Of a stretch of 60,635 nucleotides of DNA, positions 47,548 to 55,009 are shown one piece after another. Below the pieces are notes generated by a model. The model did not search any database. It saw only the letters and a program-made list of their open reading frames with translations, and had not been told where the DNA came from. Position 1 is the stretch's first letter. Each line of letters opens with the position of its first letter. Source of the DNA: a virus; IMG/VR virus record IMGVR_UViG_3300020222_000019, positions 1 to 60,635 of that record, one strand, 5' to 3'. The position numbers and the translations under genes are program-made.

Positions 47548-47579
47548 CAAAGATATGTTGTTTTTTCTAATTTACCAAA
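47548..47579 (-). promoter_or_regulatory. Promoter of the ncRNA candidate
   Basis: On the minus strand TTTG (47579-47576), 20 nt, then TATCTTTG (47555-47548): a full match to the Bacteroidota consensus. No start codon follows at the usual 4 nt, unlike the protein-coding promoters here. The -33 box lies in the last codons of the methyltransferase gene. Confidence 0.75.
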
Positions 47580-48469
47580 CTTTTTTGATAAATATTTTGG
47601 AATATGTAAGAAATTACATCAACGGTCCATCCATTACCAATCATTTTTTTTCTTTGGTTTAAAGTTGCAATTGATGTGTAGTTATCTGGTAGTGTTTGTA
47701 ATCTTTCGTATTCCAGAATATTAAGTTCCCTTAAATTTCCATCAACAACAACACCATAGTTACAGGCCGTGTTTAGTGTATTTGTTTTACCGTGACTTAC
47801 TCTACCTCTTCTTGTTTTACTCTTCGGAACTTCAAGGTTTACACAATCACCATTATTAGCATACAAATATCCTTGTTTTGTTCCATTCCTTATTTTAAAA
47901 CCTTCGTCGTTTATATCTAACACAACAAGGTGGTCGTTTATTATTTTTTCTGAACCATCTGGTTTTAAAATATCTAAAATGTGAATGTTCTTATCTTCCA
48001 TATTCTTATCAATTGGAATGTTAGTCCAATAAAGTCTTTGTCTTTTTTGAGCCGAAAAAAATTTACTGTCAATCATTATTGGTTCAACACCAATTGCGTC
48101 TGTTATAATTTTTTCCCATTCTTTTTTCATTACAACATTTTCTAAAAGAAAATATGTTGGTTTTACTTCATTTAATATTCTAACATATTCCCAAAATAAA
48201 CCACTCTTTCCGTCAAATCCTGTATTGTCACCTGACCTACTAAATGATTGACATGGTGATCCACCTATAAGTAAATCAATTTTTGGTAATGTTGAGGTAT
48301 CCAAACCTACAACACTACCTAATTGGATTGTATTTGGGAAATGGTGTTGTGTAAGGGAAATTGCGTGTTTATCAATTTCTGAAGCAAAATAATTATCAAC
48401 TTCAATACCAGCTCTTTGTAGTGCTAGTTGTCCGCAGGAAATACCATCAAATAGACTCAATATATTCAT
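47567..48469 (-). CDS. DNA (cytosine-5) methyltransferase
   Basis: A 300-residue C5-cytosine methyltransferase. Motif I is LSLFDGISCGQLAL, motif IV is LLIGGSPCQSFSRSG with the catalytic Cys, motif VI is FLLENVVM, motif VIII is SAQKRQRLYW, and motif X is GNGWTVDVI. The short target-recognition region lies between ~170 and 250. It is a paralogue of the gene immediately upstream and overlaps it by 23 nt. No restriction enzyme is near, so a solitary protective or epigenetic methylase is likely. Confidence 0.93.
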   Translation of the reverse strand: MNILSLFDGISCGQLALQRAGIEVDNYFASEIDKHAISLTQHHFPNTIQLGSVVGLDTSTLPKIDLLIGGSPCQSFSRSGDNTGFDGKSGLFWEYVRILNEVKPTYFLLENVVMKKEWEKIITDAIGVEPIMIDSKFFSAQKRQRLYWTNIPIDKNMEDKNIHILDILKPDGSEKIINDHLVVLDINDEGFKIRNGTKQGYLYANNGDCVNLEVPKSKTRRGRVSHGKTNTLNTACNYGVVVDGNLRELNILEYERLQTLPDNYTSIATLNQRKKMIGNGWTVDVISYIFQNIYQKSLVN

Positions 48470-49265
48470 ATTTCATATTTTTGAATATATGTTCTATAAT
48501 ACCTACGGTCCAACCATTTCCTAACATTTTATATCTTTGAGTATTGGAAACAACTGAAGAATAATTATCTGGAACATTTTGTAATCTTTCGTATTCAACT
48601 GGTGTTAGCATTCTAATATTACCATTATCCATAACACCACTCATTTGTTGATTACCAAATCCTTTATAATCTCTAGCAAGTAATGTTGCCGATTTATCAC
48701 CACCAGGTTTATGTGTCTTTTTTTGGTTTGACACAATTATATGTTGACCACTTAAAAGTATATCAGACATTTTTACATTTTTATCTTCTGGTTGTTTTAT
48801 ATTTGAAATGTTGGTCCAGTAGAGTCGTTTTCTATTTTGTGCAGAAACAAGATTACTATTTATTAAAATTGGTTCAACACCCATATGTTGTGTAATAACA
48901 TCTTCATATTCTTTTTTCATCACAACATTTTCAAGTAAAAAGTATTTTGGTTTACATTCTTCCATTAACCTAACAAATTCAAAGAACAATTTACTTCGTT
49001 CGTCTTCGAAATTTAATTGTTTACCAGCAAATGAAAATCCCTGACACGGACTACCACCAATAAGTAAATCAATTGGTGGTAGGTCAGTTCCTTTAACTTG
49101 TGTAACATCACCAATTTGTATTGTTTCTGGATAGTTATGTTGTGTTACTTGTATTGCAAACTTATCTATTTCTGATGCAAAGTACTTATCATATTTAATA
49201 CCAGCTTTGTTTAGTGCAATTTGTCCACAGGACATTCCATCAAATGAAGAAAGTACATTCATCAT
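48447..49265 (-). CDS. DNA (cytosine-5) methyltransferase, second copy
   Basis: A 272-residue paralogue of the preceding entry. Motif I is SSFDGMSCGQIAL, motif IV is LLIGGSPCQGFSFAG, motif VI is FLLENVVM, motif VIII is SAQNRKRLYW, and motif X is LGNGWTVGIIEHI. The target-recognition part differs (GGDKSATLLARDYKGFGNQQ), so it likely methylates another site. The first ATG overlaps the sigma factor stop as ATGA. Confidence 0.93.
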   Translation of the reverse strand: MMNVLSSFDGMSCGQIALNKAGIKYDKYFASEIDKFAIQVTQHNYPETIQIGDVTQVKGTDLPPIDLLIGGSPCQGFSFAGKQLNFEDERSKLFFEFVRLMEECKPKYFLLENVVMKKEYEDVITQHMGVEPILINSNLVSAQNRKRLYWTNISNIKQPEDKNVKMSDILLSGQHIIVSNQKKTHKPGGDKSATLLARDYKGFGNQQMSGVMDNGNIRMLTPVEYERLQNVPDNYSSVVSNTQRYKMLGNGWTVGIIEHIFKNMKYEYIESI

Positions 49266-50062
49266 AGATAGTCAAATAGTTCAGATGATTCATTACGAAG
49301 TCTACGAAGAGCTTTTTCTTTGATTTGTCTAACTCTTTCTTTTGTTAAGTTAAAATCTGACCCAATGTCTTCCAAAGTTCTTGGTGTACCAGTAAGGCCA
49401 AAATAGTCACCGATGATTGATTTTTCACGGTCGTCCAAAACATTAAGTAATGACAACAACTTGTCTTTAAGAATGTCTTTTGTATTAAACCCAGCGTCTG
49501 GAGCTACAGCATCTGGATTTTCAATAAGATCAATAAGTGTATCACCTTCTTCGTTGATATTCATATCAAGATTAATTATTGAAGGAAGTCGGGCAAACTT
49601 ATCATCCAGTTTTTTACCGGATTGTTCAACTTCTTTTTTTGCTTTTTGTAAATCCTGGACAACATTAACTGGGAGTCTGATTGTTCTTGCATTGTCATTT
49701 AGGGATTGAATAATTGATTGTTTAACCCACCACACAGCATATGAAATAAATCTTAAGTCTTTATTCCAATCAAAATTTTTAATTGCTTTCATAAGACCAA
49801 GGTTTCCTTCGGCAATAAGATCCGATAAATCAAGACCTTGATTCTGATACTGTTTTGCAACAGTGATAACAAAACGAAGATTTCCTTCCAATAGTTCGTC
49901 TTCTATTTTTTTTCTTTCTCTTTCCGAAATCTCTTCAGATTTCATTTTCAAAGCAAGCTCCTTCTCACGATCTGGAGTCATAACTTTAATCTTTCTAATG
50001 TCTTTTAGGTAGTGATAAATTTCGTCCTGATTAATTGGGGCACCGATGTTCTTTTCCTTCAT
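49262..50062 (-). CDS. RpoD-like sigma-70 factor
   Basis: A 266-residue group 1/2-type sigma factor. Region 1.2 is DEIYHYLKDIRKIKVMTPDR, region 2 includes GNLRFVITVAKQYQNQGLDL, SDLIAEGNLGLMKAIKNFDW and FISYAVWWVKQSIIQSLNDN, and region 3 follows ARTIRLPVN. Region 4 is LEDIGSDFNLTKERVRQIKE. It closely resembles the short RpoD of Bacteroidota. It may redirect host RNA polymerase to phage promoters. A second, ECF-type sigma factor is encoded at 24,934. Confidence 0.93.
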   Translation of the reverse strand: MKEKNIGAPINQDEIYHYLKDIRKIKVMTPDREKELALKMKSEEISERERKKIEDELLEGNLRFVITVAKQYQNQGLDLSDLIAEGNLGLMKAIKNFDWNKDLRFISYAVWWVKQSIIQSLNDNARTIRLPVNVVQDLQKAKKEVEQSGKKLDDKFARLPSIINLDMNINEEGDTLIDLIENPDAVAPDAGFNTKDILKDKLLSLLNVLDDREKSIIGDYFGLTGTPRTLEDIGSDFNLTKERVRQIKEKALRRLRNESSELFDYL

Positions 50063-50064
50063 AT

Positions 50065-50601
50065 TTATATTTGTTTCGAATATTCGTCTAGTTTGTCTTT
50101 CTCAGCTCTTGTTAATGAGCCAATTCCATTCTGTAAAATCTTATCCAAAATTTCGTCAAGAGTCAAGTCACATACTTGATTTTTCAAAAATTCTTCAACA
50201 CGAGTATTATGTTCTTCCATAAATTTCTTTATGTCAAAAATAGGTTTCTTATCCATAAATATTTCTTTAACACGATTTTTGGTTTTTGGTTTCCTACCTT
50301 TTTTGTTTAATTTCTTCAAATGTTCCAAGTGTTCTGGAAGCATATTTGATGTCATAAATTTTGTTGTCTGAACAAGAACATACATAAAATCTGGTTTTTC
50401 ATTATGTATTAAATCAACGTAGATTGTAAGTTCTGGTTGACACATATCAGATTCAAAGTGAAATATTGTATGGTTGTCACCAAAGACATAGGTAATATCA
50501 TCAGATTTTGAAATTGTTGACAGTTCTTCAGCGATTTTTTGGTTGGTTTCTTCTTTGTCCCAGTTATTGTCGCAGGGATAGACGAATAGTAAGTATTTCA
50601 T
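50065..50601 (-). CDS. Hypothetical protein with Bacteroidota-type C-terminal motif
   Basis: A 178-residue protein. The N-terminal part is alpha/beta (MKYLLFVYPCDNNWDKEETN, YVFGDNHTIFHFESDM). The last 30 residues, LTLDEILDKILQNGIGSLTR followed by AEKDKLDEYSKQ, match the short helical motif found at the C-terminus of many Bacteroidota proteins (DUF6576-like). This supports the host assignment. It precedes the sigma factor gene by 2 nt. A TATCTTTG element lies ~20 nt upstream with no clear -33 box. Confidence 0.65.
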   Translation of the reverse strand: MKYLLFVYPCDNNWDKEETNQKIAEELSTISKSDDITYVFGDNHTIFHFESDMCQPELTIYVDLIHNEKPDFMYVLVQTTKFMTSNMLPEHLEHLKKLNKKGRKPKTKNRVKEIFMDKKPIFDIKKFMEEHNTRVEEFLKNQVCDLTLDEILDKILQNGIGSLTRAEKDKLDEYSKQI

Positions 50602-50684
50602 AGATTTTTATTTTGGTTCAACAAAGATAGTGAAAATATTGGTTTCTAAACTAACTTTTTTTAAAAAAATATTTTCAGACTATA

Positions 50685-50982
50685 ATTGTGATTACATTTT
50701 ATTTGTTGATGGTCACAATAAACAACCTCTAAACCGAACTAACTAAATAGTTGTGATTACCTTCCATTTAAGTATGATTCACAATTTTATTAAATATGGA
50801 TAGTATATTGTCCGAGTTGTGATTACCTTTCATTTAAGGATGATTCACAATGCGCACTGCCGGTTTGTCCGAACGATTTTTGTTGTGATTACCTTTCATT
50901 TAAGGATGATTCACAATTTCAATCGTTGGGGATGAATTATACGGCAGTTGTGATTACCTTTCATTTAAGGATGATTCACAAT
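50685..50982 (-). CRISPR. CRISPR array, five repeats and four spacers
   Basis: On the plus strand 36-bp repeats begin GTTGTGATTACC and end GATTCACAAT. Copies at 50947-50982, 50882-50917 and 50816-50851 are the same. The copy at 50750-50785 has two changes and 50685-50719 is strongly degenerate (35 bp). Spacers are 29, 30, 30 and 30 bp. Degenerate repeats normally mark the trailer, so the leader faces the TnpB gene and the array should be read on the minus strand, in line with tnpB. The repeat is partly palindromic at its ends (GTTGTGA / TCACAAT) and has an inner CCTT / AAGG stem. No cas1 or cas2 is in the window. Confidence 0.92.
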
Positions 50983-51089
50983 GTGAATTAGGAAACTTTA
51001 CTATTGAAAGGTTCTTATCATCAACAGAAGTTGTAACCAACTTCCTCCGAATAATTAAATTGGATGTCACACCACCCAGTTTTTGTTTC
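50983..51089 (-). ncRNA. Leader / possible guide-scaffold RNA
   Basis: A 107-bp stretch between the tnpB stop and the first repeat. It has a perfect 7-bp hairpin GAAGTTG / CAACTTC (51027-51044). On the minus strand it also contains ACCTTTCA (51012-51005), which can pair with TGAAAGGT of the repeat in the same RNA sense. A guide scaffold is expected at this place for TnpB (omegaRNA) and for compact type V systems (tracrRNA). The RNA itself is inferred. Confidence 0.5.
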
Positions 51090-52268
51090 CTATTTTTTTA
51101 AACTGTCAAAGAACTTTTTTGTCCCTAAATCTCTAATGTTTAAGGCAGCATTTAAATCTCTATTCAAAATTTCACCACAATTTTCACATTTCCAGATTCT
51201 ATCTTTTAATTCTAAATTTTTATTAATTGTCCCACAACAATTACATTTTTTACTTGTTGGTTCAAATCTACCAATTTCAACTAAATATTTTCCACTATTT
51301 TTTGTTTTATAACCAATCATAGTTTTAAATTTACCAAAACCAACATCAATTATACTTCTATTCAATCCAGATTTTTGTTTTACATTTTTACCAGGATTTT
51401 CTTTTGTACCTTTACTTGATTTTGTCATCCCTTTAACATTTAAATCTTCCATACAAATCAAATCATAATTATCTACTAATTTTTTTGATTCGTTATGTAA
51501 AAAATTTTCTCTTGTATTAGCTACATTTTCATGTATTTTTGAAATGTTTTTTTTTATTTTTTTATAGTTGTTTGACCCTTTTTTTGCTCTTGCTAATTTT
51601 CTTTGTAAGACAGTTAGGTGTTCTTGATTTTTAGTTAAATGTTTTGGATTTTCTATTACTTCGTTATCTGATGTGACAACAAATGCTTTTACCCCCAAAT
51701 CTATACCAACACTTTTTTTAACTTCAACTTTTTTAAAATTATTTGTGTACTCAACCATAATTGAGACATAATATTTATTGTGTTTTTTTGAAATTGTTAC
51801 GGTTTTGATTTTACCTTCAATAGGTCTATGATATTTAATTTTAATTAATTTTTCAACCTTTGGTATTTTCAAATAGCCGTCATATGTAATATATAAATTT
51901 TTAGAATTTTGCTTTGTACTTGGTCTTGTTGTAAAACTTTGAGTGGTGTCGGATTCTTTTTTGAATTTTGGGTAACCCCCTTTATTTTTAAAAAAATTTT
52001 TATATGCCTTTGATAAGGCCTTCATTTCATTACAATATATGTTTACATCATATTCGTTTAGAAATGGTGCTTTTACTCTATAATTTTTTATATGATAATT
52101 TAATCCAAAATGTGATAAATTTGATTTACCACCCAACTGATAAATTTGTTTTTCACAATCTAAAGAAACATTATAAACATATCTTCCGGCTTTGAAAGCC
52201 CCTTCAAAATATTCTATTTGTTTCTCTGTTGGGTAAATCCTATATTTATATGCTTTATTTTGTTTCAC
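51090..52268 (-). CDS. tnpB: TnpB-like RuvC nuclease, candidate CRISPR effector
   Basis: A 392-residue IS200/IS605-family TnpB. The N-terminal HTH part (NKAYKYRIYPTEKQIEYFEG) is followed by the RuvC-like nuclease with D190 (SVGIDLGVKAF), E274 (LICMEDLNVKGM) and D371 (NRDLNAALNI), so the catalytic triad is complete. A zinc ribbon has Cys342, Cys345, Cys361 and Cys364. The GTG at 52268 was chosen because a perfect promoter ends 4 nt before it and no ATG is near. No tnpA or transposon end was seen. The CRISPR array 107 bp downstream in the same orientation suggests a type V-U-like system; an old IS copy near an unrelated array is the alternative. Confidence 0.92.
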   Translation of the reverse strand: MKQNKAYKYRIYPTEKQIEYFEGAFKAGRYVYNVSLDCEKQIYQLGGKSNLSHFGLNYHIKNYRVKAPFLNEYDVNIYCNEMKALSKAYKNFFKNKGGYPKFKKESDTTQSFTTRPSTKQNSKNLYITYDGYLKIPKVEKLIKIKYHRPIEGKIKTVTISKKHNKYYVSIMVEYTNNFKKVEVKKSVGIDLGVKAFVVTSDNEVIENPKHLTKNQEHLTVLQRKLARAKKGSNNYKKIKKNISKIHENVANTRENFLHNESKKLVDNYDLICMEDLNVKGMTKSSKGTKENPGKNVKQKSGLNRSIIDVGFGKFKTMIGYKTKNSGKYLVEIGRFEPTSKKCNCCGTINKNLELKDRIWKCENCGEILNRDLNAALNIRDLGTKKFFDSLKK

Positions 52269-52272
52269 AATA

Positions 52273-52304
52273 CAAATATAGGATTTATTTTTTAATTGGT
52301 CAAA
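52273..52304 (-). promoter_or_regulatory. Promoter of tnpB
   Basis: On the minus strand TTTG (52304-52301), 20 nt, then TATATTTG (52280-52273), ending 4 nt before the GTG start. It is a full consensus match and predicts a leaderless mRNA that could continue into the array. Confidence 0.8.
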
Positions 52305-54670
52305 AGTTTTGAGATATTATTTTGTTTTGTAATTTTTATCACACAATCTGCCCATTGTGAGACCATAGGATTGTGAGTTATTACAAACACTTTATCAAAG
52401 TATTCCTTAATCTTTACAAAAAATTCAGACACCATCTCCAAGTTGTCATTACTTATTTTACCAAATACTTCGTCGAATACAATCAGATTGGGTTTTGGTA
52501 GAGAACATACTTTACTCAAAACTGATCTTAAGGCGAGTGATGCAATTGTTTTTTCATATCCGGACCCACTAACCATTAACTTTTCAACACCAGTATTATT
52601 ATCTACCTGGATAAACTCAACCTCGGATTTATCATTAATTCTGATTTCTAATTTGAAGTAACAAGAATCTTCCATCAACCTTTGTAATTCAGAGTTAATA
52701 AGTGGCATCATAGTTTTCATAATAATTTTACTAACACCATTCTTACCATAACTTTCAAGATACATTTTATAAATCTTATCCTTACTTTCTTCTTCTTTAA
52801 TTTTTACAATTAAATTTTTGTTATTGGTAATCTTTTCCTTATTTGATTTAATTGTATATTCATTTGTGTTAATCTGGTTATTCTTTTCTTTTAAAAGTTT
52901 ATCATAACTTTCAAGTTTCAAGTCAGCTTTAATTAACATAGAATCAATCTGGTCGTTTGTTTTAATCTTGTCCTGGACCTCACCCCACCTTTTTAATTTA
53001 TCTTCAAACCCAGAAATTTTCAAGTCACAACTTTCAACACTCAAATCATATTTTTCTTTGATAAGTTTGTTTTTCTCATACTCATCAAATTGTCTTTTTG
53101 TCTCAACAAATTCTTTTTCTTTGTTGGTTAAATCCGTCATTAACTTCTCAATAACCTTTTTTTGTTGTGTAAATCCATCAAGTTCAGATATTTTTTGTTG
53201 TGTAATTGCTGCGTTCATAAGTTCAATTCCACAGTGTTCACATTTAATACCACCCTTTACTTCTGACTTTAATTTTTCAATACCAGAAATCTTTGTTTCA
53301 AGTTCTATTTTTGAATGGAACTTAGTTTTATACTCATCTTTTACTTTGTCGTGTTTATCTTCTTCATAAAATTGTTCTGGTTCAACAACCTTTAGTGTTG
53401 AAAGTAGGTCAACATAAGATTGTCTTTCTTTTTTCAAAGTTTCTATTTGTGATTTTGTTGTTTCTGGATTAAGTAAGGCAATTTCTTTATCGATGTCTGA
53501 ATGTTTCTTTTTTAACATCGAATCTCTATAATCTTTTCCTTTTGCTATACCATCCTCAATTTCTTTTACTTCACTTTTAAGAATTTCAATTTGTCCTTCA
53601 AGTTCTGTGATTTTACTTTCAAAAGATTCAATATCTTGTTTTAATTCTTCTGAATTATAGATATTTGATAATTTTGACTTACTAAATGATGAATAAATTT
53701 CTTTTGCAACTTCTTCCTTTTTCTTTAAAAATTCAAGACCCATAAATCTTGAAAGAACTTGTCCTCTGGCTGTTGGTTTTGCTTCTAATAATTCTTCTAG
53801 GTTTGTTGCCGTTGTAAGAATTGTCATTAAGAAATCTTCCTTGGTCCCAATTGAACTTTTAATGAAGGCTTCAGTTTCTCTTCTTTGTTCTCCGGTAAAG
53901 TTCTGTAAAGAACCATCGTGTAGTTTTTTAAAGAAATCAAGTTCTGTTTTAACATTCCATTCACCTTTCTTTGATTTTTTTCTTTCAATTTTTCTTAAAA
54001 TTATATAATCTTCACCATCAATTGTGATTTCACCTTTAACAACAACCTCATCTTTATCAGAAAATCTATTAAAAACTTCTTCAGCTTTTGATGTCTTTGT
54101 TGTTTCATTGAAGAACAAGAACATTAGTAAATCCACCGTAAGAACCGTCTTGCCACCAAAGTTTGGTGGGTCCGATTCAACAACAACAATTCCATTCAAC
54201 TTGTCAAAATCAAGTCGTTGGTTTTCGCCATATGATAAGAAGTTGGAGAACTCAATGTTTCTTATGTACCACTTTTTAAACTGTGTTGTTTCAGAATCAT
54301 CTTCTTTCATTTTATTCTCAACCATTTTATTCAAATCAAGAATTTCTGTAAGATGTTCTCCATACCCTTTGGATTCCAAAAATTTCTTTAACAAATCAAG
54401 TTGATAGTTAACGTCAGTTATGTTCATTGATACATCAACTGTTTGCATAGTTTCTGTGTCAACATTTTTTACTTTTGTAACAACATTAACATTTGTAGTG
54501 TTATACTTTTTTTGAAAGTAGTGTTTAACACTCTTCATTTTGTCTTGTGTGAAATTTTCTTGTAGGTCTTCCCACACCACCTGGATAGATGGGTTTTCAA
54601 ACTTTGAAAAATCCAAATCTTTTATCATAATATTGTAATTGTATAATTTTGGTGGATTAAATAAATCCAT
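52292..54670 (-). CDS. Rad50/SbcC-like recombination ATPase (gp46-like)
   Basis: A 792-residue SMC-type ATPase. About 130 extra residues precede the ATPase half that begins WYIRNIEFSNFLSYGENQRL. The Walker A region reads PPNFGGKTVL (~residue 167), with Pro where the first Gly of GxNxxGKT is usual. Long coiled coils flank a zinc hook CEHC (~477). The C-terminal half has a signature VSGSGYEKTIASLALRSVL and Walker B NLIVFDEVFG. With the Mre11-like protein at 56,000 it should process DNA ends for recombination-dependent replication, as gp46/gp47 of T4 do. Confidence 0.9.
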   Translation of the reverse strand: MDLFNPPKLYNYNIMIKDLDFSKFENPSIQVVWEDLQENFTQDKMKSVKHYFQKKYNTTNVNVVTKVKNVDTETMQTVDVSMNITDVNYQLDLLKKFLESKGYGEHLTEILDLNKMVENKMKEDDSETTQFKKWYIRNIEFSNFLSYGENQRLDFDKLNGIVVVESDPPNFGGKTVLTVDLLMFLFFNETTKTSKAEEVFNRFSDKDEVVVKGEITIDGEDYIILRKIERKKSKKGEWNVKTELDFFKKLHDGSLQNFTGEQRRETEAFIKSSIGTKEDFLMTILTTATNLEELLEAKPTARGQVLSRFMGLEFLKKKEEVAKEIYSSFSKSKLSNIYNSEELKQDIESFESKITELEGQIEILKSEVKEIEDGIAKGKDYRDSMLKKKHSDIDKEIALLNPETTKSQIETLKKERQSYVDLLSTLKVVEPEQFYEEDKHDKVKDEYKTKFHSKIELETKISGIEKLKSEVKGGIKCEHCGIELMNAAITQQKISELDGFTQQKKVIEKLMTDLTNKEKEFVETKRQFDEYEKNKLIKEKYDLSVESCDLKISGFEDKLKRWGEVQDKIKTNDQIDSMLIKADLKLESYDKLLKEKNNQINTNEYTIKSNKEKITNNKNLIVKIKEEESKDKIYKMYLESYGKNGVSKIIMKTMMPLINSELQRLMEDSCYFKLEIRINDKSEVEFIQVDNNTGVEKLMVSGSGYEKTIASLALRSVLSKVCSLPKPNLIVFDEVFGKISNDNLEMVSEFFVKIKEYFDKVFVITHNPMVSQWADCVIKITKQNNISKLLTN

Positions 54671-54673
54671 ATT

Positions 54674-54997
54674 TTATTTTTCTGATTCAGAAATTTGGTC
54701 TTCAACTTGTGGTTCTATTCTATCTTCAATTGAAAATCCACTACTATCAAATTGTGCTTCAAACATTTGAGTATTTTCTTCCTTAAATTCAACAATAGAA
54801 TTCAACTCTACATCATTAACAATACTAAACGGAACTTCTTGTTCGCCAACCGAAACGTTAAGACTTTCAGCTTCTTGTTGTTCTGCCATTTGTTTCATCA
54901 TTTTATTTAACGCATTCTGCATTGCATATCTTTCTTGTGTAATTCTTCTGTTTCGTTTTGCAACCTTTGCTCGGTGCTCTTTAGCTTTTTTTCCCAT
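54674..54997 (-). CDS. Hypothetical basic/acidic two-part protein
   Basis: A 107-residue protein with a basic N-terminal helix (GKKAKEHRAKVAKRNRRITQ) that could bind nucleic acid and an acidic C-terminal half. The family is unknown, but similar small proteins accompany gp46-like genes in related phages to my memory. It ends 4 nt before the Rad50-like gene. Confidence 0.55.
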   Translation of the reverse strand: MGKKAKEHRAKVAKRNRRITQERYAMQNALNKMMKQMAEQQEAESLNVSVGEQEVPFSIVNDVELNSIVEFKEENTQMFEAQFDSSGFSIEDRIEPQVEDQISESEK

Positions 54998-55009
54998 TTT
55001 TATTTATAT

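Noticed and set aside
51090-52268. A complete IS200/IS605 insertion sequence
   Set aside because: No tnpA gene and no subterminal hairpin ends were found on either side; the gene starts 23 bp from the upstream gene and has a phage-type promoter, so it was annotated as a stand-alone tnpB.
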